Source: Draconibacterium sp. | Lineage (GTDB): Bacteria > Bacteroidota > Bacteroidia > Bacteroidales > Prolixibacteraceae | DNA: 53,130 nucleotides | NCBI GenBank assembly: GCA_011620585.1 | Contig: WOYV01000111.1 | Location: forward strand, 145,544-198,673 | Direction: 5' to 3' | Shown: positions 25,714 to 35,070 of the stretch, piece after piece | How the letters are laid out: every line of letters begins with the position of its first letter | Numbering within the stretch: the stretch's first letter is position 1 | Translations under genes and position numbers: made by a program | The notes under the pieces: model-generated | The model's database searches: none | The model's input: the letters and a program-made list of their open reading frames with translations, nothing else | What the model was told of the DNA's origin: nothing

Positions 25714-25929
25714 ATGGACCAGCCCAATAATCCACTGCATGGCAAAACCCTTGAATTCATTGTGGTTTATTTGGTAAGTTATTATGGGTGGGAAAAACTG
25801 GCTGATAGGATTCCGGTCAATTGTTTCCGAAAAAACCCCAGTATAAAATCGAGTTTAAAGTTTTTAAGAAAAACGCAGTGGGCCCGCGATAAGGTTGAGC
25901 AGCTATATCTTGAAACTATTAGGAAATAA
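25714..25929 (+). CDS. VF530-family (DUF2132) small protein
   Basis: This 71-residue protein matches the VF530 family, small proteins with a compact SAP-like helical fold that have been suggested to bind DNA. Key landmarks are [24 protein letters not shown] (residues 6-29), [22 protein letters not shown], and [10 protein letters not shown] near the C-terminus. The length is typical. It is alone between comM and the aldo/keto reductase and is preceded by a -7 element. The cellular role is not established. Confidence 0.85.
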   Translation: MDQPNNPLHGKTLEFIVVYLVSYYGWEKLADRIPVNCFRKNPSIKSSLKFLRKTQWARDKVEQLYLETIRK

Positions 25930-26103
25930 TTTCAGGTCACTTTTTATCGTTCATCCCCGAAAATTACCTGTCTGATTATTTCCACTGTTAAAAACGATAC
26001 AGAGTAATCAAAAAGCAAATTCAAAAAAGTGTTTCTTAATTTATTATTGCTTTTCCCAAAAAGTAGCGATAACTTAACGCATAGAAACCAAAATAACTAA
26101 ATC

Positions 26104-27573
26104 ATGAAAACGAAAAAATATCCGTTAACAAGAAGGGATTTTATAAAAGTGTCGGCAGCTACAACCGCTGCAGTTTCCGCCATGAGTTTGGGTGGATGTA
26201 ATGTTGAGAAGGTTCCGGCACCCATGAAACGTCCATTCGGGAAGTTAGGCTTTAACGTAACTACTTTGGGTTTGGGCGGTCAGGCTTCTATCCAGTGGAC
26301 ACCCGACGATGTTGATCCGGTTCCAATTATCTTAAAAGCATTTGAATTAGGCGTGAATTATTTCGACACCTCAAATTTATATGCCAAAAGCCAGTTGCAT
26401 TATCATTCAGCTTTTGAAAAACTGAACCTGATTCCGGGGAAGGAAAACTATAACAAAGAATTGCGCGAATCGATATGGTTGACCAGTAAAACAGCCATGC
26501 GCTGGGGAAAACCGGGGTGGCCCGAGCGCGAAAATGTAAACAACAGGTCGAACGGAGAAAATGTGAAATGTGCGGTTGATGATGTAAAACGATCACTTAC
26601 TCAGATTTTTGGTGATGGAGAAGGGGATTACCCCGAAGGCGCATACTTAGACATGGTGCTTTGCCATACCTTAAACCATCCCGATGAGGTGGATGTGTTA
26701 TACGAAGGGCTGGAAACGCCACTCGATCCTGAGGGAAATTTTGGCGCACTGGTTGCTCTGCGCGATTTGCGCGATGGGACTAACTTAACCGGGATGAACC
26801 CAAAAAATGAAAAACTGATCAAACACATCGGTTTCTCGGGCCATGCTCATCCACCTGCAATGATGGATATGATCCAGCGGGATGAATATGGAATATTGGA
26901 TGGAATGCTGGTTGCGATCAACGCCAACGACAAAACAAAAATGAATATGCAGCACAATGTTATTCCAATTGCCGAAGCAAAAGGAATGGGCGTAATTGGC
27001 ATGAAAGTTTTTGCCGACGCCGCCATGTACCACAAGGCAGCAACCTGGTCGCAAACACCGGCTGATGTCTACCGGAAAGTGGGTTCTCCCGAATTGCCCA
27101 GCAAAACATTAATCGAATACACGTTAACCACTCCGGGTGTGCATACTTTGATTATTGGAATCGGACAGATCGATGATGATCCGATGAAATGCCAGTTGGT
27201 ACAGAATTTTTATGCCGCTCAGATTGCACCTGACGGGATGAATGCCAAAGAACGAAAACGAATTGAAGATCAGGCAAAATTGCTTAAGCCGGAAAGTAAC
27301 TATTTCCAGGTAGTCGATAAAACCGGATTATCCGGGCCGCGTGACATTAAACTGGAAGAAAATAAACTTACCTGGCAATCGGCACTGGCCGATGATGAAG
27401 CCATCGAACATTACGAAATTATCCTGGATGGCAGTTTGGCCGGAACGGTACTTCACAAACCGCAACTTTATAAGAGTAAGCCCTTTGAATTTCAAATGAA
27501 AGGATCGGAAAATGAAATTATAATCGCAGCGGTTGATAAAGGGGGAAACCGTGCTGAAATAAGACTGGGATAG
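26104..27573 (+). CDS. Tat-exported aldo/keto reductase lipoprotein with C-terminal beta domain
   Basis: The 489-residue protein begins with a twin-arginine signal (LTRRDFIKVSAATTAA) ending in a lipobox (LGGC), so it should be exported folded and lipidated. The central domain (about residues 38-370) is an aldo/keto reductase barrel with FGKLGFNVTTLGLGGQ, the catalytic aspartate and tyrosine in FDTSNLY, a lysine in WLTSKT and a histidine in VLCHTLNH. A C-terminal module of about 80 residues (from residue 410) resembles an Ig or fibronectin-like strand repeat (HYEIILDGSLAGTV). A periplasmic nicotinamide cofactor is unusual, so the cofactor is uncertain. Residues 400-489 may bind a partner or glycan. 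Confidence 0.8.
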   Translation: MKTKKYPLTRRDFIKVSAATTAAVSAMSLGGCNVEKVPAPMKRPFGKLGFNVTTLGLGGQASIQWTPDDVDPVPIILKAFELGVNYFDTSNLYAKSQLHYHSAFEKLNLIPGKENYNKELRESIWLTSKTAMRWGKPGWPERENVNNRSNGENVKCAVDDVKRSLTQIFGDGEGDYPEGAYLDMVLCHTLNHPDEVDVLYEGLETPLDPEGNFGALVALRDLRDGTNLTGMNPKNEKLIKHIGFSGHAHPPAMMDMIQRDEYGILDGMLVAINANDKTKMNMQHNVIPIAEAKGMGVIGMKVFADAAMYHKAATWSQTPADVYRKVGSPELPSKTLIEYTLTTPGVHTLIIGIGQIDDDPMKCQLVQNFYAAQIAPDGMNAKERKRIEDQAKLLKPESNYFQVVDKTGLSGPRDIKLEENKLTWQSALADDEAIEHYEIILDGSLAGTVLHKPQLYKSKPFEFQMKGSENEIIIAAVDKGGNRAEIRLG

Positions 27574-27653
27574 AAAAATTAACAACAAAAGAGCGCTGTT
27601 TTATGAACTTTCGCTGCATTTGATGGTTTGAACTAAAAACTAAAATTAAGTAT

Positions 27654-28319
27654 ATGGCCGACAAAATTTCAGATCCAATTGGAAGGTTAATGGGACTACG
27701 GTATAAATCACATCCCTGGCACGGTGTACAAATAGGCGATAATGCCCCCGATGAATTAACTGCTTTTATCGAAGTGGTTTCCACCGACACCGTAAAATAC
27801 GAGATTGATAAAGACAGTGGTTACCTGCGTATCGACCGTCCTCAAAAGTTTTCGAACGTGGTCCCGGCTTTATACGGTTTTATTCCGCAAACGTATTGTG
27901 GCGATGAAGTGGGGGAGTACTGCAATCAAAAAACCGGACGAAAAGATATCAAAGGAGATGGCGATCCAATTGATATTTGCGTACTTACCGAAAAATCAAT
28001 TGCTCATGGCGACCTGCTCGTAAATGCGCGTCCAATAGGCGGATTTCGTATGATTGATGGCAACCAGGCCGACGATAAAATTATAGCCGTTTTGCGTAAC
28101 GACACTGTTTACGGGCATTTCAGGGATGTTTCGGAAGTCCCCAAAATAGTGATTCAACGGTTGGAACATTATTTCCTGACGTATAAAGATATGCCGGGTG
28201 TCGACAGCAATACCGAGATTACTGCTACCTACGGTGCTGAAGAAGCAAAAGAAGTGATTCGTAAATCGGTAGAGGACTACAACAATAAGTTCGCCAACCT
28301 GGGCAAGCTGCTTTCGTAA
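27654..28319 (+). CDS. ppa: Inorganic pyrophosphatase
   Basis: This 221-residue family I soluble pyrophosphatase hydrolyses PPi to two phosphates, driving biosynthetic reactions. It has the active-site segment GDGDPIDICVL (about residues 101-111) with three metal-binding aspartates, YGFIPQTYCGDEVGEYC earlier, and DDKIIAVLRND later. It carries a roughly 30-residue N-terminal extension typical of Bacteroidota forms. It is followed by a terminator at 28347-28379 shared with the convergent rnpA. Confidence 0.95.
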   Translation: MADKISDPIGRLMGLRYKSHPWHGVQIGDNAPDELTAFIEVVSTDTVKYEIDKDSGYLRIDRPQKFSNVVPALYGFIPQTYCGDEVGEYCNQKTGRKDIKGDGDPIDICVLTEKSIAHGDLLVNARPIGGFRMIDGNQADDKIIAVLRNDTVYGHFRDVSEVPKIVIQRLEHYFLTYKDMPGVDSNTEITATYGAEEAKEVIRKSVEDYNNKFANLGKLLS

Positions 28320-28346
28320 AGAGAAAATAGATGACGGAATAATGAG

Positions 28347-28379
28347 TGCCTCGTTCATTATGAGCGGGGTATTTTTATT
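28347..28379. terminator. Terminator between ppa and rnpA
   Basis: An 11-bp stem with several G-U pairs (28347-28357 with 28361-28371) is followed by TTTTTATTT on the plus strand. The T run overlaps the rnpA stop region. Confidence 0.6.
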
Positions 28380-28794
28380 TGTTGTCGGATAGTTTGGATA
28401 AAGAAGCCGAAATACGTTGGATTGATTTTTTTATCGATTTTTCAATTACAGGGTAATCCATCAATTCTTTCCCTACAAAAATAAAAAAAACAGCCACCTG
28501 CCGGGTTCCTATTTTTATATACAACTCGTTTTTGTTTAAACGATAAGCTTCGCGCATCAGTCGTTTCATCCGGTTACGGTGGACGGCCCGTTTAAATACT
28601 TTTTTACTTACGCTAAATCCTGCCTGAACCGGGAAATCAACCGGCAAATGAATTTCGTGATAAACTACTTTCACAGGAAATACCAGGAAACTCTTCCCGT
28701 TCAGAAAAAGCTGATCGATCACCTTCTTGCTGCAAAGCCGTTCCTCTTTTTTAAAGGTATTTGATACGGGTCGTATTTCTTTTTGGTTTTCCAT
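28375..28794 (-). CDS. rnpA: Ribonuclease P protein component
   Basis: This is the small basic protein subunit of RNase P, which supports 5' maturation of tRNA precursors. The 139-residue protein has FSVSKKVFKRAVHRNRMKRLMREAYR (residues about 60-85), which includes the conserved RNR motif (HRNRMKRLMRE), preceded by an FxxGKSF-type N-terminal segment. I chose ATG 28794 (MENQKEIRP); a longer in-frame start at 28839 adds 15 residues without similarity. It is the last of three co-directional genes (DUF4271, hemD, rnpA). Confidence 0.93.
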   Translation of the reverse strand: MENQKEIRPVSNTFKKEERLCSKKVIDQLFLNGKSFLVFPVKVVYHEIHLPVDFPVQAGFSVSKKVFKRAVHRNRMKRLMREAYRLNKNELYIKIGTRQVAVFFIFVGKELMDYPVIEKSIKKSIQRISASLSKLSDNK

Positions 28795-28857
28795 GAAAAA
28801 AATAAAAGGCCATCCGTCAATTGCCGAACAGCCTTTCAAAAGTATAGTTTTTTCTTG

Positions 28858-29604
28858 TTATATCTTATTTGCTTTCTTGATATACTGTTCAAGCGCCATT
28901 GTCATCGAAGGAGCTTGTGATGTGGGCGCTTCAATGTCGAGACGTAAACCGGCTTCGCGCACAGCTTTGGCAGTTGACGGCCCGAAACACGCAATCCGGG
29001 TGCTGTTTTGCACAAAATCGGGGAAATTCTGAAACAAGGATTTAATTCCCGAAGGGCTAAAGAAAACCAGCACATCGTATTTGATATCGGCAAGATCTGA
29101 AAGATCGGCACTAACAGTACGATACAGAATTGCTTTGGTGTAATTAAAACCTCCCTGATCGAGCAGTTGCGGAATTTCCTGTTTGTGGATATCCGACAGT
29201 GGAACGAGGAACTTCTCGCCCATATGCTTTTTCATCACGTTGGTCAGGTCCGAAAATTTTCCGTCGGCATAAAAAATCTTACGCTTTCGGTAAACAATGT
29301 ATTTCTGAAGGTAAAAAGCGGTAGCCTCTGAAATGCAGAAATATTTCATGGTATCGGGGATAGTTAAGCGCAATTCCTGCGCAATCCGGAAGTAATGATC
29401 GATGGCTGTCCGGCTGGTAAATATGACCGCCGAATGCTCAAGGATCTGTATACGTGTTTGCCGAAACTCTTTTGTCGGTACTCCTTCAACCTGGATAAAA
29501 GGTCTGAAATCGATTTTCAGGCCATTTTTTTCTGCCAGTTCGAAATAAGGAGATTTAGCCGTTTGGGGCTCCGGTTGTGAAACTAAAATGCTCTTGACTT
29601 TCAA
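28858..29604 (-). CDS. hemD: Uroporphyrinogen-III synthase
   Basis: HemD cyclises and inverts ring D of hydroxymethylbilane to form uroporphyrinogen III in haem synthesis. The 248-residue protein has two alternating alpha/beta domains. Visible landmarks are ILVSQPEPQTAKSPYFELAE at the N-terminus, VIFTSRTAIDHYFRI (about residues 61-75), and FFSPSGIKSLFQNF and IACFGPSTAKAVREAGL near the C-terminus (about 184-220). HemD proteins are poorly conserved, but these segments are distinctive. It lies 32 nt after the DUF4271 gene and 63 nt before rnpA, a familiar Bacteroidota order. Confidence 0.9.
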   Translation of the reverse strand: MKVKSILVSQPEPQTAKSPYFELAEKNGLKIDFRPFIQVEGVPTKEFRQTRIQILEHSAVIFTSRTAIDHYFRIAQELRLTIPDTMKYFCISEATAFYLQKYIVYRKRKIFYADGKFSDLTNVMKKHMGEKFLVPLSDIHKQEIPQLLDQGGFNYTKAILYRTVSADLSDLADIKYDVLVFFSPSGIKSLFQNFPDFVQNSTRIACFGPSTAKAVREAGLRLDIEAPTSQAPSMTMALEQYIKKANKI

Positions 29605-29636
29605 AATCTTATGCCTTTAATGAAACATTCCCCTTC

Positions 29637-30488
29637 TTATTCAATCACTACAACTTTATAAATTAAAAGCAAGGGTAAAAATTCAAGGGTACAAAGGTAT
29701 AAAAAGAGATATAATATAGAAAATTGTTTCCTTAATAAAATTATTACCCCCCTTTGCATCAAAACCAGTTGGAAAGCGATAACGACTACAATGCCTGCAA
29801 ACACAATGATTTTTGGGTTTTCGAAAGGTGAAAATGAACCCAACGCAATCAACGGAATTAAGACAATTCCGAGCGTACGTTGAAAATTACTCATGTTAAA
29901 AAGGAATTCTCCGGTTTCATTCCGGGTTTCGAAAAGCGTGCCCACCAATTGATAAAGAAGCCTTTTCCCATAAAAATAGAGAAAAACACCCGCAGCAATC
30001 AGTAGATAAAAAAGGATGGAGTTTGTAGAACCCGCAATTCCTAAAACACCAAATGTTTGAAAAACGAAGACCGAAAAACTGAGATAGAAAATGACATCTA
30101 AGCGGTAAGCAGCGTGTGAGGCCGGGTAATTGCTTTCCTGCCACAAACGTACCGAAGTTGGATAATTTAGGAGTGAAGTAAAAAGGTGCTTGATATAATT
30201 GATGTACGAGTAACGAATGGTGGCAAAAATAGCGATGGTAACAAAAAGTAACACCGCCAGCCAGTCGGTATTCACCGGGGTTTTTTCGTAAGCCGGCAAA
30301 ACAGGCCGGGGTTTGCTTGTGGTAAGTTTTGTATTGAACCCCGAATCTGCAAAGTCTTTGGAATACACCGATGGTTCCGAACGTACAACTTCCTTACGTT
30401 CCCAGATGGGTAAACGCTCCCGGAGGTTTGCCCCGGCGGTACTATCGGCAGCCTGCGTATCTTGTTGATATGTGATCCAAAAGTCCAT
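29637..30488 (-). CDS. DUF4271 membrane protein
   Basis: This 283-residue protein has a soluble, basic N-terminal region of about 80 residues and then about seven hydrophobic segments (from TDWLAVLLFVTIAIFATI onward). It matches the DUF4271 family, which in Bacteroidota is usually encoded just upstream of hemD as here. The function is unknown; co-occurrence with hemD suggests a link with haem or envelope processes only by position. I chose ATG 30488 (MDFWITYQQ); a longer frame to 30596 would overlap the divergent dus promoter region. Confidence 0.75.
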   Translation of the reverse strand: MDFWITYQQDTQAADSTAGANLRERLPIWERKEVVRSEPSVYSKDFADSGFNTKLTTSKPRPVLPAYEKTPVNTDWLAVLLFVTIAIFATIRYSYINYIKHLFTSLLNYPTSVRLWQESNYPASHAAYRLDVIFYLSFSVFVFQTFGVLGIAGSTNSILFYLLIAAGVFLYFYGKRLLYQLVGTLFETRNETGEFLFNMSNFQRTLGIVLIPLIALGSFSPFENPKIIVFAGIVVVIAFQLVLMQRGVIILLRKQFSILYLFLYLCTLEFLPLLLIYKVVVIE

Positions 30489-30606
30489 TGTATTTGCGCG
30501 CAAAGATACCAATTTTGTTGGCTTTCTATTTGAACCAAACGAAAGTGTACCCGGATTATCTGCTGAATTTTGTATTTTCGAATCCAATTTCAACAAAGCC
30601 TCATCT

Positions 30607-31554
30607 ATGATTTATCTGGCTCCTTTACAGGGTTTTACCGATTTTGTATATCGAAATGCCTATGCAGCGGTATTCCAGGGGATCGATGCCTTTTATATTC
30701 CTTATATCACCACCAAAAGTTCGCAGGTACCTCGAAAATACGAAAGGGAAATTCTGCCCGAAAATAATTTGAACAGGAAATCGGTACCACAGGTTTTGGC
30801 GAAAGATGAGGAGGAGATTTTGGAGCTTTGTTCGTTGTTGCGAGATTACGGGTACCGCGAGATTAACCTGAACCTGGGTTGCCCGTATCCGATGGTCACC
30901 AACCGTGGAAAGGGGTCGAAACTGCTTACAGGGCCTGATAAGCTTGAACGGATGCTGGAATTTTATTTCAAAAACTTTCAGATCGCTTTGTCGGTGAAAA
31001 TGCGCGCCGGTTTTGAATCTGCTTCCGATATTGAACAGATTATTCCGGTCTTGAACCGCTTTCCGTTGAAAAAGGTGATTCTTCATCCAAGGATTGCAAA
31101 ACAATTATACGAAGGAACCATTCATACTTCTGCATTTCAATTTGCGGTCGATCATCTGGACCAGGTACCGGTTTATAATGGCGATGTTTTTACTTTGGCT
31201 GATTATCAAAATCGAAAGGGTTCGTTTCCCACTGTTACCGATTGGATGCTCGGACGTGGCGTGCTGATGAACGTTTTTTTGCCCGACGAAATCAAGGGCA
31301 TTAAATACACCGAAACTGAAAAACGCTTGAAGTTGCATGATTTCCACACCCAAATAATGGAAAGTTATTTTCAAATGACGGATAATCCCGGGAATGCCCT
31401 GAATAAAATGCAACAATTCTGGCTCTATTTCAGCCATCATTTCAGCCATCAGGGAAAGATTTTAAAAGTCATCAAAAAAATAAGAAATCCGGGAAATATT
31501 AAACCCGAGACCGAGTACATTCTTAGGCGGGCAGAATTAAAGATTACGGATTAG
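30607..31554 (+). CDS. tRNA-dihydrouridine synthase family protein
   Basis: This 315-residue FMN-dependent enzyme reduces uridines in tRNA D-loops to dihydrouridine. The N-terminal TIM barrel starts MIYLAPLQGFTDFVYR. The active-site loop NLNLGCPYPMVTNRGKGSKLL (about residues 94-114) contains the catalytic cysteine. Later segments VKMRAG and ILHPRIAKQLYEG bind FMN and RNA. The ATG at 30607 begins exactly at the conserved MxLAPL start. It is divergent from DUF4271, and its stop codon overlaps the end of the small convergent gene at 31551 by 3 nt. The DusA/B/C subtype cannot be fixed. Confidence 0.9.
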   Translation: MIYLAPLQGFTDFVYRNAYAAVFQGIDAFYIPYITTKSSQVPRKYEREILPENNLNRKSVPQVLAKDEEEILELCSLLRDYGYREINLNLGCPYPMVTNRGKGSKLLTGPDKLERMLEFYFKNFQIALSVKMRAGFESASDIEQIIPVLNRFPLKKVILHPRIAKQLYEGTIHTSAFQFAVDHLDQVPVYNGDVFTLADYQNRKGSFPTVTDWMLGRGVLMNVFLPDEIKGIKYTETEKRLKLHDFHTQIMESYFQMTDNPGNALNKMQQFWLYFSHHFSHQGKILKVIKKIRNPGNIKPETEYILRRAELKITD

Positions 31555-31709
31555 TTGTACGGGCAGTTTGTCCGCTCGTATTTTTCCATGAGTTGCATTA
31601 ACAGAAACATTTCCTGTAATTCGCCATCGTTTTTGGGCGCCTCACAAATATGAAGAAAGCGTTTCAGTGCGCCTCTGTAATCGTCTTCTGTTTCAATATC
31701 GTAATTCAT
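31551..31709 (-). CDS. Small HigA-N-terminus-like protein
   Basis: This 52-residue ORF (MNYDIETEDDYRGALKRF...) begins 3 nt after the polA stop on the same strand and ends overlapping dus. Its sequence resembles the N-terminal helical extension of HigA-type antitoxins (T-E-E-D-Y-x-x-A-L, then a two-helix region ending in LMEKYER), but the HTH domain that follows in HigA is absent. No toxin gene is adjacent. It may be a stand-alone helical adaptor or an antitoxin relic. The tight spacing suggests co-translation with polA. Confidence 0.55.
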   Translation of the reverse strand: MNYDIETEDDYRGALKRFLHICEAPKNDGELQEMFLLMQLMEKYERTNCPYN

Positions 31710-31712
31710 GTT

Positions 31713-34490
31713 CTAGTGTGCGTCGAGCCAGTTATCGGCTGCATTCATTTCAACAATCAACTGCACGCCAATGTTTACGGCGCTTTCCATTTCTTTTTTT
31801 ACCAGTTGTTTCATTGTTTCGAGCTCGGGTTTGTACACATCGAAGTTGAGTTCGTCGTGCACTTGCAGGATCATTTTCGAACGGAGTTTTTGTTTCTCCA
31901 TTTCGCGGTAAATATTGATCATCGCAATTTTAATAATGTCGGCAGCAGATCCCTGTATCGGTGCGTTGATGGCATTTCGCTCGGCCATTCCACGCACCAC
32001 AGCGTTGGCCGAGTTGATGTCGCTGAGGTAGCGGCGCCGGCCTTTAATTGTTTCTACAAAACCCTGGTCCTGTGCCCGTTTTATCTGTGCGTCCATAAAC
32101 TCCTTGATTTTCGGGAAATTCTCGAAATATCCGTCGATCAGTTCTTTCGCCTCACTACGCGGAATGTTCAACCGTTGTGATAGCCCGAATGCCGAAATGC
32201 CGTAAATAATACCGAAGTTGGCGGTTTTTGCTTTTCGCCGCATATCCGAATCCACCTCGCTTTCAGGAATCCGGTAAATTTTAGCTGCGGTAATCGAGTG
32301 GATGTCTTTATTTTCGTTAAAAGCCTTTTTCATTTCCTCATCGCCGCTTAGGGCTGCCATAATCCGAAGTTCAATTTGCGAGTAGTCGGCCGACAAAAAA
32401 GTATGCTCATCGTCGGAAGGAATAAACGCCTTACGGATTTCGCGTCCGGCCTCATCGCGGATCGGTATGTTTTGAAGGTTGGGATTAACAGAGCTCAAAC
32501 GCCCGGTGGCCGCAATCGCCTGGTTGTACGATGTATGGATCTTCCCTGTTTTTCGGTTCACCATCAGTGGCAGCGCTTCCACGTAGGTCGAAAGCAGCTT
32601 TTTAAGCCCGCGGTAATCCAGCACTTTCTGAACGATCGGATGACGGTCGACCATGCGGGCCAGTACATCTTCTGATGTGGAATATTGTTTCGTTTTGGTC
32701 TTTTTCGCGTTGCTGTCGATATTCAACTTTTCGAAAAGGATTGGTCCGAGTTGTTTGGGCGACGAAACATTAAAATCTTCTCCGGCAAGTTCAATAATCT
32801 CCCGCTCAAGTTTTATTATCTGTTCGCGCAAAACCACGGCATATTTGTTCAGTTCCTCCGAATTCAGTTTAACTCCCGCATTTTCCATGCTCGTGAGTAC
32901 CGGAACCAGCGGCATTTCAATGGATTCAAAAAGTTCGCGGACTCCAACTTTATCCAATTCGGGGTCGAGTGCATTTTTTAGCTGAAGCGTAAGATCTGCA
33001 TCTTCGCAGGCATAATCGCGGAGTTTTTCAGCAGATACCGAACGCATGGTAACCTGGTCCTTTCCTTTTTTACCGATCAGTTCTTCAGTCGGTACCTTTT
33101 CGTAATTCAGGTATTGAAGGCACAACTGGTCGAGGTTGTGTTTCATGTCGGGTTGAAGGAGGTAGTGAGCCAGCATGGTATCGTATAATTTACCTTTTAC
33201 TTCGATCCCGTAATTACTTACGATCAACATGTCGTATTTAATGTTCTGCCCAATCTTCATCACTTTTTCATCGGCAAAAATATCGCGGAATTCATCCATC
33301 ACCTTTTGGGCTTCGTCGCGTTTTCTGGGAACGGTAACACAAAATGCTTCGTGTGGGCGAAACGAGAACGACATACACACAATTTCGGCGGTGTGGGTAT
33401 CCAGCCCGGTGGTTTCGGTATCGAAACAAAATTCTTTTTGCACCGAAAGTTCGGCACGCAAACTGGCACGTTGCAGTTCGGTTTCAACCAGGTAGTACTG
33501 GTGTGGCGCCGTGGAAATATTTTCACTGGTTTTGCCTGGCCCGGTCGTGCTTTCCTGCGTACCAAACAAGGTCCCCTGCATGGCTGTTTCGGTAACAACA
33601 GGCGTGTTGGTTAGGTTGAGACGTGTGATGAGCGAACGGAATTCGAGTTCTTCAAAAAGCTTTTTCAGGTCCTCTTTATGCAACTCTTCTCGAATTAGTT
33701 TTTCTTTCTCAAACTCTATCGGAACATCGGTAATAATCGTGGCCAGCACTCTCGAAAGCCGTACTTTTTCTTCGTTCTCAATCAGATTTTCTTTTTGCTT
33801 ACCTTTTAATTTATCGGTGTTTTTGTACAATTCATCGATGCTTCCAAATTCAGCGATTAGCTTCTCAGCAGTTTTGGGTCCAATTCCCGGACAGCCCGGA
33901 ATATTGTCGGCAGAATCGCCCATTAACCCCAGGATATCAATCATCTGTGCAGGGTTTTCAATCCCGAAATTCTCCTGCACTTCTTTTACTCCCCACACTT
34001 CGGCATCGCCACCGGCTTTACCGGGTTTATACATCACTACGTTCTCCGAAACCAACTGAGCATAGTCTTTATCGGGGGTCATCATGTATGTCATAAATCC
34101 TTCCTTTTCGGCTTTTTTGGCCAGGGTCCCGATCACATCGTCGGCTTCAAATCCTTCTTTTTCGATGATCGGAATATTAAAGGCTTCGATAATTTTTCGG
34201 ATATACGGGATCGATTTGCGAAGATCTTCGGGCATTTCTTCGCGGTTAGCTTTGTATTCGGTATACATATTGTGTCGGAAAGTGGGCGCCGAAACATCGA
34301 AAACCACACCGATAAAATCGGGTTTTTCTTTTTCGAGAACTTGAATTATGGTGTTAGTTACCCCGAGCATAGCCGAGGTATTTACTCCTTTCGAATTAAA
34401 ACGCGGGTTGCGGATAAACGCAAAATAACTACGGTAAATCAATGCATAGGCATCGAGAAGAAAAAGTTTTTTCTGACCAGTTTCGGACAT
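31713..34490 (-). CDS. polA: DNA polymerase I
   Basis: This 925-residue repair and primer-removal polymerase has an N-terminal 5'-3' exonuclease (flap nuclease) with LFLLDAYALIYRSYFAF and later GFEADDVIGTLA. The 3'-5' proofreading domain appears intact, with motif I FDTETTG (about residue 360). The family A polymerase domain has motif A SADYSQIELRI, motif B KTANFGIIYGIS and motif C VHDELNFDV near the C-terminus. ATG 34490 is chosen because upstream residues overlap queD. It lies 10 nt after queD and is followed 3 nt later by the small HigA-like gene. Confidence 0.96.
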   Translation of the reverse strand: MSETGQKKLFLLDAYALIYRSYFAFIRNPRFNSKGVNTSAMLGVTNTIIQVLEKEKPDFIGVVFDVSAPTFRHNMYTEYKANREEMPEDLRKSIPYIRKIIEAFNIPIIEKEGFEADDVIGTLAKKAEKEGFMTYMMTPDKDYAQLVSENVVMYKPGKAGGDAEVWGVKEVQENFGIENPAQMIDILGLMGDSADNIPGCPGIGPKTAEKLIAEFGSIDELYKNTDKLKGKQKENLIENEEKVRLSRVLATIITDVPIEFEKEKLIREELHKEDLKKLFEELEFRSLITRLNLTNTPVVTETAMQGTLFGTQESTTGPGKTSENISTAPHQYYLVETELQRASLRAELSVQKEFCFDTETTGLDTHTAEIVCMSFSFRPHEAFCVTVPRKRDEAQKVMDEFRDIFADEKVMKIGQNIKYDMLIVSNYGIEVKGKLYDTMLAHYLLQPDMKHNLDQLCLQYLNYEKVPTEELIGKKGKDQVTMRSVSAEKLRDYACEDADLTLQLKNALDPELDKVGVRELFESIEMPLVPVLTSMENAGVKLNSEELNKYAVVLREQIIKLEREIIELAGEDFNVSSPKQLGPILFEKLNIDSNAKKTKTKQYSTSEDVLARMVDRHPIVQKVLDYRGLKKLLSTYVEALPLMVNRKTGKIHTSYNQAIAATGRLSSVNPNLQNIPIRDEAGREIRKAFIPSDDEHTFLSADYSQIELRIMAALSGDEEMKKAFNENKDIHSITAAKIYRIPESEVDSDMRRKAKTANFGIIYGISAFGLSQRLNIPRSEAKELIDGYFENFPKIKEFMDAQIKRAQDQGFVETIKGRRRYLSDINSANAVVRGMAERNAINAPIQGSAADIIKIAMINIYREMEKQKLRSKMILQVHDELNFDVYKPELETMKQLVKKEMESAVNIGVQLIVEMNAADNWLDAH

Positions 34491-34500
34491 GGTAAATTGT

Positions 34501-34950
34501 TTATTGGTTATCGGGTGCAAACCACTCGGCAAACGAATTGCTTGTTTCGTACAAACGCATGCTTAAAAGTGAAACGTTTGAAGGCAGTTCTTGTTGAAGA
34601 ATTTTTACAAAATGGATGACCAGGTTTTCGGTGGTAGGTTGAAAATCGACAACGATGAGGCGTTCGGTGGCTTTCTGAAAAGCTTCAATGCTATCTTTCG
34701 GGAAGAGCGAGTTTACCAGCAACGCATGATCGAAAATGTCGACGATGTTGCTTTTTACAATCCCTTTTAGTTTGCCAAAGTCGATCACCATCCCGTCTTT
34801 CGGATGACCTGCTTCGTATTTTACCTCGCCAAGCAGGCACACTTCAAGGTGGTAGGTGTGTCCGTGAATGTTTCGGCACAGTCCGTCGTACCCGAAAAGT
34901 GCATGCGCCATTTCAAAACTAAACTTACGGGTGACTCTTATTTTCGGCAT
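34501..34950 (-). CDS. queD: 6-carboxytetrahydropterin synthase (QueD/PTPS family)
   Basis: This 149-residue enzyme of the T-fold superfamily converts 7,8-dihydroneopterin triphosphate into 6-carboxytetrahydropterin for queuosine-type 7-deazapurines. It has the zinc-binding histidines in FEMAHAL (His16) and IHGHTYHLEV (His29, His31), the catalytic cysteine in YDGLCRNIHG (Cys25), the FDHALLVN segment (about 74-81), and a C-terminal LYETSNSFAEW with the substrate-binding glutamate. It sits 10 nt upstream of polA. No other queuosine genes are visible here. Confidence 0.9.
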   Translation of the reverse strand: MPKIRVTRKFSFEMAHALFGYDGLCRNIHGHTYHLEVCLLGEVKYEAGHPKDGMVIDFGKLKGIVKSNIVDIFDHALLVNSLFPKDSIEAFQKATERLIVVDFQPTTENLVIHFVKILQQELPSNVSLLSMRLYETSNSFAEWFAPDNQ

Positions 34951-35070
34951 GATTAAATCGATTTTTATCGCATGAAAGTACGTTTTTTCGGGGAGATTGC
35001 GTGGTGATATTTGTAAAAAGCAAAGTTAACCTGGTTTGTTAACAGGATTGCAGAAGTGGATGTTCGGTGA

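Noticed and set aside
33229-34619. Long plus-strand open frames opposite polA
   Set aside because: They are antisense shadows of a well-conserved gene and have no recognisable domains.
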